Source of the DNA: Akkermansia muciniphila
GTDB taxonomy: Bacteria; Verrucomicrobiota; Verrucomicrobiia; Verrucomicrobiales; V1-33
Direction of reading: 5' to 3'
Assembly (NCBI GenBank): GCA_943331195.2
Contig: CALQKQ020000211.1
Coordinates: forward strand, 1-6,624
DNA: 6,624 nt
Shown here: positions 1-6,280 of the stretch, in pieces
Layout: every line of letters begins with the position of its first letter
Numbering within the stretch: the first letter of the stretch is position 1
The notes under the pieces: model-generated
What the model was told of the DNA's origin: nothing
Databases searched by the model: none
The model's input: the letters and a program-made list of their open reading frames with translations, nothing else
Made by a program: the position numbers and the translations under genes

Positions 1-2327
1 GGACGCCGGATTTGGCAGGCGAGCTCGGGTTTGCCTACTGGGAACTGGACGGGGTGCGCCAAGCCGATGCCTGGGGCGTGGCCCGGTCGCAACTCCGTTT
101 TGTGATGCGCGGCGGAAACCGCGAGGCGGTCGCTTATCTGTTAAATGGCGACAGCGACAGCGACGGGGTGCCAGATGCCTATGAGGCGTATTATTTGGGT
201 ACGCTGGGAGAGGGGGCGGAATCGGATAGGGATGGCGACGGGCTGAGCCTGCTGGCGGAAGCTCAGGCGGGGACCTCAGCGGCACTGGGCAACCGTTTGC
301 AAGAGGGCGGCGTGGCAGTGGCGGCTTCGGCCCTGGTGGAGGTGACGGCTTACGCGAGTTACACCTTGCGCAGCGTGCCTGAGGGCGCGGTGGAGGAGCG
401 TGCCGCGGTGGCTCCGGGCACGGAAGTGATCAGCCCGGATCTGGCGGGCAACCCGGCTTTTGGCTACTGGACCTTGGACGGGGTGCGCCAAGCGGATGCC
501 TGGGGGGTGGCTTTGACGCAGATCAATTTTACCATGGGCACGGTGCCGCGGGAAGCGGTGGCCTATCTGTTTTCTGACGACGGCGACGCCGATGGGGTCG
601 CCGATGTGATGGAGTATTATTATTTTGGGACGCGGTCCCCGGCGGCGGAATCCGACGCGGACGGGGATGGGTTATCGCTGCTCGCGGAAGTTGGGGCGGG
701 AACGTCTCCGCTTTACGGGAACCGGGCCCAGGAAGGTGGCGTGGCCTCGGCTGATTCTGGCATGGTTTCGCATATCGCTACGTATGCGGCGGGCTACACG
801 CTGCGCAGCTTACCTGCGGGCGCGGTTGAGCAAAGCGCGATGGCTCCCCCGGGGACGGCGATCACTACGCCGGATTTTAGCGGGGATGCCTCGTTTGGTT
901 ATTGGATGCTGGATGGGGAGCGGCAGGAGGATGCCTGGGGCGTGGCTCGGGGGCAGTTGCGTTTCACGATGGCGGGAGCGGCGCGGGAGGCGGTGGCCTA
1001 TTTCTTTAGCGGCGACAGCGATGGAGATGGGGTGGCCGATGCCTACGAGCACTACTACTTGGGAAGCCTCGCTGCCGGCGCGGATGCCGACAGCGATGGC
1101 GACGGACGGCCTTTGCTGGCGGAAGCGGCGGCAGGCAGTTCTGCGGTCCTGCGGGATCGCCTGCAGGAGGGCGGCATCGCCTCGGGAGATAGCGTTCTGC
1201 TGACTAACCTGGCCTCCTACGCCAGCTATGCGCTGCGCAGCCTGCCCACTGGCGCGGTGGACCAGGGCGGGCCGGTGGCTTCGGGCACGCGGATTATCAG
1301 TCCGGATTTTTCCGGGGATCCTACTTTTGGCTTTTGGATGCTAGATGGGCTGCGGCAGGCGGACGCCTGGGGAGTGGCTCAGGGGCAAATCAGCTTTGTG
1401 GTGGGCGCGGCGAATCGAGAGGCGGTGGCCTACTTTTTTGTCGGTGACAGCGACGGCGACGGCCTGGCGGACGCCTATGAGCAATACCATTTGGGCAGTC
1501 TCAGCGAAGCAGCGGATGCTGACAGTGACGGCGATGGACGCTCCCTGCTGGCGGAGGCGGCTGCGGGAACCTCGCCGCGCTTGGGCAATCGTTTCCAGGA
1601 GGGAGGGATCGCCAGGACGGGAAGCGGCCTCATCGCGGTGAACCTGATCGGAACCTACTATCATTACGCCTTGAGCAGCCAGCCTGCGGGCGCGGTCGAT
1701 GCGACGGGGCTGGTCTTGGAGGGGACAGAGATTACCACGCCGAACTTGGTCGCGGGGACTTTTGGTTATTGGACTTTGGATGGGGTGGCGCAGCGCGAGG
1801 CCTCGGGGGCAGCTTTGCGGCAGATTTCCTTTGTGGTGGAAGGGGCGGACCGGCAGGCGGTGGCGCATTTTTTTGAGGGGGACAGCGATGGGGACGGGCT
1901 GGCGGATTGTTTTGAATACTATTACTTGGGGAGTCTGGATGGCGGGGCGGCGGCGGATGGGGATGGCGACGGGCTGACGGCTTTGCAGGAATATGCCTTT
2001 GGCACAAATCCCTTGGTGCGCTCTAGCGCGGCGCTGCGCTGGAGCGGTGGGGCCTTGTTGGAGCGAGGGATGCCGACGCCCTTCATTGACTTGACGCCGG
2101 GGCGGACGGCTTATCGGGCGGTGTTTGCGCGCCGCCGGGACTATGTGGCGGCGGGGTTGGTTTACCGCGTGGAGTTCAGCAGCAATCTGGTGAGTTGGCA
2201 GACGTCCACGGCCACGCCTAGCGTGCTGGCAGACGATGGGGAAATACAGGCGGTGGCGGTGCCCTATCCCTTTTTTGTGGGAGGCAAGAAAGCGGCCTAT
2301 TTTCGGGTCCGGGTGCAGCCTCAATGA
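1..2327 (+). CDS. Large exported repeat protein, 5' partial: five ~144-residue repeats with DxDxDG loops plus C-terminal beta module
   Basis: The frame is open to the window edge (first full codon at 3-5, reading T-P-D-L), so the true start lies upstream; the TTG at 12 falls inside a repeat and is not a credible start. The stop is TGA at 2325-2327. Counting from the Leu at 12, 771 residues are visible. Five tandem units of 143-145 residues each run through an F-G-Y-W/LDG.RQ.DAWG motif, a REAVAYxF strand, GDSDGDGxxDxYE.YYLGSL, a second DxDGDG loop, LLAEAxAGTS, an NR.QEGG turn, and YxLRSxPxGAV. Residues about 675-771 form a different, beta-rich module ending AAYFRVRVQPQ, typical of verrucomicrobial exported proteins. 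The DxDxDG loops resemble thrombospondin type-3 or dockerin calcium sites. I infer a rigid calcium-bound surface or secreted protein and see no catalytic motif. The only cysteine is residue 633. The function is unknown. Confidence 0.9.
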   Translation, partial: TPDLAGELGFAYWELDGVRQADAWGVARSQLRFVMRGGNREAVAYLLNGDSDSDGVPDAYEAYYLGTLGEGAESDRDGDGLSLLAEAQAGTSAALGNRLQEGGVAVAASALVEVTAYASYTLRSVPEGAVEERAAVAPGTEVISPDLAGNPAFGYWTLDGVRQADAWGVALTQINFTMGTVPREAVAYLFSDDGDADGVADVMEYYYFGTRSPAAESDADGDGLSLLAEVGAGTSPLYGNRAQEGGVASADSGMVSHIATYAAGYTLRSLPAGAVEQSAMAPPGTAITTPDFSGDASFGYWMLDGERQEDAWGVARGQLRFTMAGAAREAVAYFFSGDSDGDGVADAYEHYYLGSLAAGADADSDGDGRPLLAEAAAGSSAVLRDRLQEGGIASGDSVLLTNLASYASYALRSLPTGAVDQGGPVASGTRIISPDFSGDPTFGFWMLDGLRQADAWGVAQGQISFVVGAANREAVAYFFVGDSDGDGLADAYEQYHLGSLSEAADADSDGDGRSLLAEAAAGTSPRLGNRFQEGGIARTGSGLIAVNLIGTYYHYALSSQPAGAVDATGLVLEGTEITTPNLVAGTFGYWTLDGVAQREASGAALRQISFVVEGADRQAVAHFFEGDSDGDGLADCFEYYYLGSLDGGAAADGDGDGLTALQEYAFGTNPLVRSSAALRWSGGALLERGMPTPFIDLTPGRTAYRAVFARRRDYVAAGLVYRVEFSSNLVSWQTSTATPSVLADDGEIQAVAVPYPFFVGGKKAAYFRVRVQPQ
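30..458 (+). repeat. Protein-level tandem repeat, unit 1 of 5
   Basis: Begins at the FAYW motif (FGYW in most units) and runs 143 residues to the next unit. It contains GVRQADAWGVA, NREAVAYL, and two calcium-type loops (GDSDSDG and DRDGDG). At DNA level, 19 bases at 46-64 recur exactly at 475-493 in unit 2. Most other positions have diverged synonymously, so the duplication is not recent. More units may lie upstream of the window, because the bases before position 30 read as the end of a preceding unit (TPDLAGE). Confidence 0.88.
459..893 (+). repeat. Protein-level tandem repeat, unit 2 of 5
   Basis: Begins at FGYWTLDG and spans 145 residues. Its first acidic loop reads DDGDADGVAD, a variant of the GDSDGDG consensus, and its second reads SDADGDGLSLL. 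It keeps the QADAWGVA, REAVAYLF, YYYFGT, NRAQEGG and YTLRSLPAGAV blocks. Confidence 0.88.
894..1325 (+). repeat. Protein-level tandem repeat, unit 3 of 5
   Basis: Begins at FGYWMLDG and spans 144 residues. It has GERQEDAWGVA, REAVAYFF, GDSDGDGVADAYEHYYLGSL, DSDGDGRPLLAEAAAGSS, RLQEGGIA and ALRSLPTGAV. It and unit 4 share the GR.LLAEAAAG block and look like the closest pair. Confidence 0.88.
1326..1760 (+). repeat. Protein-level tandem repeat, unit 4 of 5
   Basis: Begins at FGFWMLDG (Tyr replaced by Phe) and spans 145 residues. It has LRQADAWGVA, REAVAYFF, GDSDGDGLADAYEQYHLGSL, DSDGDGRSLLAEAAAGTS, NRFQEGGIA and, near its end, ALSSQPAGAV in place of LRSLPAGAV. Confidence 0.88.
1761..2012 (+). 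repeat. Protein-level tandem repeat, unit 5 of 5, degenerate and truncated
   Basis: Begins at FGYWTLDG but reads VAQREASGAA where other units have RQADAWGVA. It keeps QISFVV, the GDSDGDGLADCFEYYYLGSL loop and DGDGDGLTALQEYAFGTNP, then stops. The NR.QEGG and LRS.PAGAV half of the unit is absent and is replaced by the C-terminal module. The tail 'LQEYAFGTNP' is closer to ordinary thrombospondin type-3-like repeats than the other units are, which fits a terminal cap. Confidence 0.85.
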
Positions 2328-2352
2328 GGCTGGCCCGGGCGCGGAATTGGCG
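2328..2352. other. Short gap between convergent genes
   Basis: Twenty-five bases separate the TGA of the plus-strand repeat protein from the TAA (TTA on the plus strand at 2353-2355) of the minus-strand dehydrogenase. It contains the 8-base palindrome GCCCGGGC at 2333-2340, with no loop and no T-run. No convincing intrinsic terminator for either gene is visible, so transcripts may overlap or end by another mechanism. Confidence 0.7.
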
Positions 2353-2755
2353 TTAGGGGACGCGCTTGAGATAGAGGTAGTCGATGCCGGCCATGTAGGC
2401 CTTGGCGGCCTGGGGGTTGGCGCCGGTGATTTCGAGGGTGAGGCGGTGATCTCCGGCGGGGAGATCGGCTTTGGTGAGGGTAAGGACGGGGCTGTGGATG
2501 ACGCCGGCGCCGGGGGGGCTGAAGCCGTCGAAGGTGGTGGCGAGGGGTTTGCCGTCGAGGCGGAAGCTGAGTTGGGCGTAGTCGGGGGCTTGGGTGAGGA
2601 CGATTTGGATTTCGTAGGTGCCGGGACTGGCGACGGGGAGGGTGAGGTCGAGGCGGTCGCCGGGTTTGGCTTCGGTCCACCAGAGTTGGGCGCCGCCGCT
2701 CCAGTTCCAATTGCCGCGCACGTAGTGTTCCATGGGTTGGGGGGCGAGGAGGCCG
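2353..2755 (-). other. C-terminal beta-sandwich domain of the dehydrogenase
   Basis: Residues about 1050-1183. The blocks WNWSGGAQLWW, AKPGDRLDLTLP, GTYEIQIVLTQAPDYA, RLDGKPL, AGDHRLTLEITGAN and YMAGIDYLYL follow the pattern of a galactose-binding-like sandwich found at the end of DUF2961-type hydrolases and other PVC secreted proteins. I infer a carbohydrate- or surface-binding accessory role. The boundary at 1050 is approximate. Confidence 0.6.
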
Positions 2756-5700
2756 CCGCTGGCGGTGGCGGCGAGGCCTTCGCCTTCGAGGGCGCCGGGG
2801 ATGCGGTTGGCGACGGCGAATTTTTCGGCGCCGGGTTCGCCGGGGAGGGGGACTTGGGAAGGGGAGGCGAGGTAGCCGATTAAATCGCGCTGTTGTTCTG
2901 GGGTAAAGGCGGTGAGTTGGCCGGGGGGCATCATGGAGAAGCCGGGGGTTTCGTGCTGGGCGATGTCCTTGCGGGAGAGGGTTTCGGTGGCCGTTAGGGT
3001 TTGGACGGTGAGGGCGGCGTCGGTTTGTTCGCGGAGCATTCCGGCGACGCTGCGGCCGTCCTTGAGGGTGATGAGGTGGAGTTCGTAGTCCCTGCCGATG
3101 AGGGCGTTAGGATTGACGATATTTTCGAGGAGGTAGTCGAGGTCGGCGCGGTTGGAGCCGGTGAGTTCGGGGCCGAGTTTGGCGCCTTGTCCGAAGAGGG
3201 TGTGGCAGGTGCCGCAGGTGCTGTTGTAGAGGAGGCGGCCGTTAGGGAGGTTAGCGGTGCTGAGGAAGCCGGGGGTGAGGACGGTTTTGAGCTTGGCGAT
3301 TTCGGCGGTGGTGTCGGCGGCGGTGGCGGCGATGGCACCCCAGGCGGAAGTGAGTTTGGCGGTGAGGTCGGGGAGGTTGAAATTGGCGATTTGGCGGGCG
3401 GAGAACGAGGTGAGGTCGGCGCGGGGGACGGATTGGGCGGCGATGGCGTCGAGGAGGAGGCTAGCCCAATCGGCGCGGGCGGCTAGGGTGGCGATGGTGG
3501 CGGGTTTTTCGGCGGCGGAGAGGTTGGGGTATTGCGCGAGGATGGCGGCGGCGGCGGTGGCTTGGTCGGAGGGGGTGGCGCTGAGGCTAGGGAGGGCGCG
3601 GATGGCGGCGAGGCGCATGATGGGATCGGCGAGGAGGGCGATGAGGAGGGCGGGGGCTTCGCGGTCTTGGCCTTGAATGAGGGTTTGCAGGGCGCGCTGG
3701 CGTCGCTCGGCGGGAGCTTGGGGGTCGCGGAGGAGTTGGCGGAGGCGGGGGAAGGCGCGGCGGTCGCCGAAGGCCACGGCGAGGGACTCGCGGCGGTCGA
3801 GGATTTCGGTGGCTAGGGGTTTGGCGTCGGCGCTGCGCAGCAGGAGGTCGTCAATGTTAGCGTAGGCGGCATCCCAGCCATCGGGGGCGGGGGAGCCGTC
3901 GCGGCCGCGCCAGCCTTCCAGGGCGGCGTTGAGGAGGGAGAGGGCGCCGCTGCTGGTTTTTTCGCTAGCGAGGGCTTGGAGGAGGTGGGGGACGCCGCCT
4001 TCGAGGGCGGCGGTGCGGCGGGCGATGTTTTGGGCGACGAGGGGGATTTTGCAGCGCGCGGCGAGGGCGAGGGCGCGGGGGGGATCGGAGGGGACGAGGG
4101 GTTCGACGGCGAACCAGAGCATTTGGGGGAGGTTGTGGTCGGCGGCATCTTCGGCGTGTTGGAGCAGGGCTTCGGCGGGCTCCCAGCGCTGGGCGAGGGG
4201 GAGGCGCGGCAAGGCCGAGGCTAGGGCGAGGCGGACGGTGGGGTCGGCGGCGGCCTGGAGGGCGCGGGGGAGTCCGCTGGTGGGAGGGGTCCCGTCGGCG
4301 GGCCAGGAGGCGGGGTTTCCTAACTGCAGGCGCAGGGCGGTGGCGACGGCGGCGGGGTCGCTACTGGTGAGGAAGCGGTCGAAGGTGGTGGCGGGAGCGC
4401 CGGTGGCGGCGAGGCCGAGCAGGGCGGAGACCTTTTGGGCGGTTGGGGTGTTGGGGTTTTCCGCGAGGGCGATGAGGGCGGAGGTGTCGAAGGCGGCGGC
4501 GGGACCGCCGGCGTGGACGCGTTCGGCGATGAGGCGGCGGGCGGTGCGGGCGAACCAGCCGTTAGGAGCGGACTGCAGCGCTAACAATTCGGCATTGGAT
4601 TGGGCGGCGACATTGCCTTTCCAGGGTTTGAAGGTGGCGTCGAATTTGATGCGGTAGATGCGGCCGTTGCCGCGGTCCCAGACGAGGGGGTCGGTTTTGT
4701 GGCATTTTTGGGGGTCGTACCAATCGATGAAATAGATGGCGCCATCGGGGCCGACTTTGAGAGAGACGCCGCTGAACCAGGGGTCGTTGGCTTTGAAGAA
4801 ATCGGGGAGGTGCTTGGCGACGTAGCCGGAGCCTTGGGGGACGAGGTTCTCTTGGTTGATGCCGCGGCCGTGGACGTTGAAGAAGAGGGGACGGCCGCGG
4901 TATTCGGGGGGGAAGTTGTCGCCGTTGTAGAGGAGGAGGCCGCAGTGGGCGTGGCCGCCGCCGAGGGCATCGGACTTGCCGTTGCCGGCGTGAGGGTTGT
5001 CGCCGAGGTAGTGTTGGTGGTCGGCGATGGTTTCGATGTTGCTATAGATATAGGGATTGAAGTGGCCGAGGGGGTTGCTTTGGCGGAGGTAGTAGCCGCC
5101 TTGGATGATGTTCCAGAAGTGGGGGATGACGCAGGCTTCGCTGAACCAATCGCCGCGTTCGTTGTAGTCGAAGCCCCAGGAATTGGAGGTGCCGTGGGCG
5201 AAGACTTCGAAGGATTTGCGGGTGGGGTGGAAGCGCCAGTAGGCGCAGTTGAGGGGGGTGCGCAGCTTGTCGGGGGTGCCAGGGGGGCCGACCTTGCTGT
5301 GGGTGAAGACGCCGTGGCAGCCATAGAGCCAGCCGTCGGGGCCCCAGATGAAGCTGTTGAGGGTTTCGTGGGTGTCTTGCCAGCCGAAGCCGTCTAACAG
5401 GATGGTGGGGGCGGCGTCGGGTTGGTCGTCGCCGTCGGCGTCGGGCACGTGGAGCAGATAGGGTGCGGCGCCGAGGTAGACGCCGCCGTAGCCGACCTCG
5501 ATACCGCTAACAAGATTTAGGTGTTCGATGAAGACCTTGCGGGTTTCGAAGCTGCCGTTGCCGTCTTGGTCTTCGAAGATGAGGACGCGGTCTTGGCCGT
5601 TGAAGAGGTCTTTGGTTTGGGCGGGGTCGGGTTGGCTGAGGTCGCCGCTGGAGGGGTTGCGGGCGGGCGGAGGATTGCCGGCGCGCTGGGGGTAGGTGTT

Positions 5701-5904
5701 GCCCTCGACGACCCAGAGGCGGCCGCGGGCGTCAAAGGTGCAGGCGACGGGTTGGGCGATGGCGGGTTCGGCGGCGATGAGGTCGACGCTGAAGCCTGCG
5801 GGGACGGTCATTTTGCGGAGGGCCTCCTGGGGGCTGAGGCCGCGGTAATCTTGGGCGGCGGCGGGAAGCAGCAGGGCGAGGGAAAGGAGGAGAGGACGGG
5901 ACAT
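2353..5904 (-). CDS. Secreted PVC-type dehydrogenase-like propeller / HEAT-like / cytochrome c protein with C-terminal carbohydrate-binding-like domain
   Basis: Complete, 1183 residues, ATG at 5902-5904. This start is chosen because it directly gives a signal peptide (MSRPLLLSLALLLPAAA, likely cut before Gln18); no Shine-Dalgarno is visible. Residues about 28-425 match the Pirellula/Verrucomicrobium 'putative membrane-bound dehydrogenase' propeller, related to PQQ/sorbosone-type dehydrogenases: PAGFSVDLIAAEP, LWVVEGNTYP, FEDQDGNGSFE, a His-rich GGGHAHCG at 315-322, and VGPDGAIYFIDWYDP. About 430-880 is Ala/Leu-rich helical sequence like HEAT repeats. About 885-1015 is the PVC heme-binding domain, with CGTCH (897-901) and a likely Met ligand in FSMMPPG. 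About 1050-1183 is a beta-sandwich like those ending DUF2961-type proteins (AKPGDRLDLTLP, YMAGIDYLYLK). Inferred role: periplasmic oxidation of a sugar or alcohol with electron transfer to heme c. The substrate is unknown, and cofactor binding cannot be proven by eye. Confidence 0.95.
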   Translation of the reverse strand: MSRPLLLSLALLLPAAAQDYRGLSPQEALRKMTVPAGFSVDLIAAEPAIAQPVACTFDARGRLWVVEGNTYPQRAGNPPPARNPSSGDLSQPDPAQTKDLFNGQDRVLIFEDQDGNGSFETRKVFIEHLNLVSGIEVGYGGVYLGAAPYLLHVPDADGDDQPDAAPTILLDGFGWQDTHETLNSFIWGPDGWLYGCHGVFTHSKVGPPGTPDKLRTPLNCAYWRFHPTRKSFEVFAHGTSNSWGFDYNERGDWFSEACVIPHFWNIIQGGYYLRQSNPLGHFNPYIYSNIETIADHQHYLGDNPHAGNGKSDALGGGHAHCGLLLYNGDNFPPEYRGRPLFFNVHGRGINQENLVPQGSGYVAKHLPDFFKANDPWFSGVSLKVGPDGAIYFIDWYDPQKCHKTDPLVWDRGNGRIYRIKFDATFKPWKGNVAAQSNAELLALQSAPNGWFARTARRLIAERVHAGGPAAAFDTSALIALAENPNTPTAQKVSALLGLAATGAPATTFDRFLTSSDPAAVATALRLQLGNPASWPADGTPPTSGLPRALQAAADPTVRLALASALPRLPLAQRWEPAEALLQHAEDAADHNLPQMLWFAVEPLVPSDPPRALALAARCKIPLVAQNIARRTAALEGGVPHLLQALASEKTSSGALSLLNAALEGWRGRDGSPAPDGWDAAYANIDDLLLRSADAKPLATEILDRRESLAVAFGDRRAFPRLRQLLRDPQAPAERRQRALQTLIQGQDREAPALLIALLADPIMRLAAIRALPSLSATPSDQATAAAAILAQYPNLSAAEKPATIATLAARADWASLLLDAIAAQSVPRADLTSFSARQIANFNLPDLTAKLTSAWGAIAATAADTTAEIAKLKTVLTPGFLSTANLPNGRLLYNSTCGTCHTLFGQGAKLGPELTGSNRADLDYLLENIVNPNALIGRDYELHLITLKDGRSVAGMLREQTDAALTVQTLTATETLSRKDIAQHETPGFSMMPPGQLTAFTPEQQRDLIGYLASPSQVPLPGEPGAEKFAVANRIPGALEGEGLAATASGGLLAPQPMEHYVRGNWNWSGGAQLWWTEAKPGDRLDLTLPVASPGTYEIQIVLTQAPDYAQLSFRLDGKPLATTFDGFSPPGAGVIHSPVLTLTKADLPAGDHRLTLEITGANPQAAKAYMAGIDYLYLKRVP
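3202..3216 (-). other. Covalent heme c attachment motif CGTCH
   Basis: Residues 897-901 of the dehydrogenase read C-G-T-C-H, the only CxxCH in the protein, so one covalently bound heme is expected. The context (LLYNSTCGTCHTLFGQG, then GPELTG, LLENIVNPN and GFSMMPPG) is the standard order of the PVC heme-binding domain. It requires export and cytochrome c maturation, consistent with the N-terminal signal peptide. Confidence 0.95.
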
Positions 5905-6063
5905 GGTTGGCGAGGTAGGGAGAAACGCGGGGCGGCGGGGAATCCTTGCGCGGAAGCGAGGTCTGCGAAGGGGGGGCGGTTGGTGGGACGGGGCTGTTGG
6001 GTGACGTTATTGATGCGCGGTGCGGCGGGGCAGGAGACTTTTTTGAAGGAATGGAAGGCGAAA

Positions 6064-6092
6064 ATTTTGCTGTTATCTGGTTTTGAGGTCAA
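6064..6092 (-). promoter_or_regulatory. Candidate sigma70-type promoter for the dehydrogenase gene
   Basis: On the minus strand, TTGACC (plus-strand 6087-6092, 5 of 6 against TTGACA) is followed after exactly 17 bases by CAAAAT (6064-6069, 4 of 6 against TATAAT). This would place the transcript start near 6057 and leave a leader of about 150 bases before the ATG. The -35 element lies inside the dyad at 6081-6094, which would suit repressor control. Supported only by consensus match and position. Confidence 0.3.
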
Positions 6093-6094
6093 AA
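6081..6094. repeat. Inverted repeat TTTTGA-GG-TCAAAA
   Basis: A perfect 6-base dyad around a 2-base centre. It overlaps the candidate -35 of the dehydrogenase promoter, so it could be an operator half-site pair. The spacing is too short for an RNA hairpin and suits a protein-binding site better. Confidence 0.5.
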
Positions 6095-6103
6095 ATAGGT
6101 GTG

Positions 6104-6119
6104 CTCAACATAAGTTGAG
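6104..6119. repeat. Inverted repeat CTCAAC-ATAA-GTTGAG
   Basis: A perfect 6-base stem with a 4-base loop (arms 6104-6109 and 6114-6119). Could be an operator or a small hairpin. It is followed one base later by the next palindrome. Confidence 0.55.
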
Positions 6120-6120
6120 A

Positions 6121-6132
6121 TGACTTAAGTCA
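6121..6132. repeat. 12-base perfect palindrome TGACTTAAGTCA
   Basis: Fully self-complementary with no loop, so more likely a binding site for a dimeric regulator than an RNA structure. It sits directly between the two neighbouring dyads. Confidence 0.6.
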
Positions 6133-6151
6133 AAAAAGACACTGTCTTTTT
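6133..6151. repeat. Inverted repeat AAAAAGAC-ACT-GTCTTTTT
   Basis: A perfect 8-base stem with a 3-base loop, and the right arm ends in a T-run. On the plus strand this has some terminator shape (stem then T5), but the stem is AT-rich and no plus-strand gene ends just upstream, so an operator or attenuator is at least as likely. Confidence 0.55.
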
Positions 6152-6179
6152 GTTCACTCTAGGACATTTGCCGCGATGG

Positions 6180-6239
6180 AGGGGCCTGTGAAAGGTGGTG
6201 GGGTCCGGGCAGTTCCCCACTGGGAGAAAACTGGCCTTT
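6180..6239 (+). promoter_or_regulatory. Potentially structured leader of the Ig-like protein gene
   Basis: GTGGGG (6198-6203) can pair with CCCCAC (6215-6220) around an 11-base loop. GGCC at 6183-6186 can pair with GGCC at 6233-6236, extended by an A-U and two G-U pairs, closing the whole segment. An alternative stem, CAGTT (6210-6214) with AACTG (6229-6233), would compete with both. The run TTTATTTTCTT follows. Mutually exclusive folds upstream of a coding start could act in regulation, but this is read by eye only and matches no riboswitch class I can name with confidence. Confidence 0.25.
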
Positions 6240-6280
6240 ATTTTCTTCGGCTTCTTTGAGTGCTATCCATCTATAAAATC

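Larger units (their letters stand above)
5905..6280. other. Divergent intergenic region between the dehydrogenase and the Ig-like protein
   Basis: No credible gene is seen in these 376 bases. From 5905 to about 6035 it is G-rich, with an imperfect hairpin at 5944-5971 (CCTTGCGC against GCGAAGG, one bulged base). From about 6040 to 6165 it is strikingly AT-rich against its surroundings and holds four successive dyads and a candidate promoter. From about 6178 to 6240 it is G/C-rich and foldable. The last 40 bases before the ATG at 6281 are AT/pyrimidine-rich without a Shine-Dalgarno. Both flanking genes must be controlled from here unless one has a more distant promoter. Confidence 0.75.

Noticed and set aside
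30..2012. Tandem repeats as a recent DNA duplication, CRISPR array or satellite
   Set aside because: The period is about 432 bases, the repeats are in frame, and identity is mainly at protein level; the longest identical DNA run I noticed between units is 19 bases.
1341..2324. Minus-strand open frame of 327 codons opposite the repeat protein
   Set aside because: Its apparent internal repetition mirrors the repeats of the plus-strand gene; Arg/Pro/His-rich with no recognisable family.
2333..2340. GCCCGGGC as a terminator for the convergent genes
   Set aside because: A perfect palindrome with no loop cannot fold as a hairpin at this size, and no T-run follows on either strand.
3929..4657. Plus-strand open frame of 242 codons opposite the dehydrogenase
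   Set aside because: Arg/Ala-rich composition without any domain pattern, antisense to the helical-repeat part of a real gene.
4600..5397. Plus-strand open frame of 265 codons opposite the dehydrogenase
   Set aside because: Acidic, Val/Gly/Ala/Glu-rich low-complexity product fully antisense to strongly conserved coding sequence; explained by GC-rich codons and lack of A/T for stop codons.
5808..6092. Minus-strand open frame of 94 codons spanning the intergenic region into the dehydrogenase start
   Set aside because: Pro/Ser-rich, overlaps the dehydrogenase signal peptide in another frame, no ribosome site and no family resemblance.
6183..6236. Cobalamin-riboswitch-like wording (TGTGAAA, TCCGGGCAG, CCCCACTGGGAG)
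   Set aside because: Only short fragments resemble the class; no B12 box or full helix set is visible and the downstream gene has no cobalamin link.
6272..6277. TATAAA as a -10 element for the Ig-like protein gene
   Set aside because: It would start transcription at or just after the ATG at 6281 and has no -35 at a usable distance. It would matter only if translation began at the GTG at 6305.
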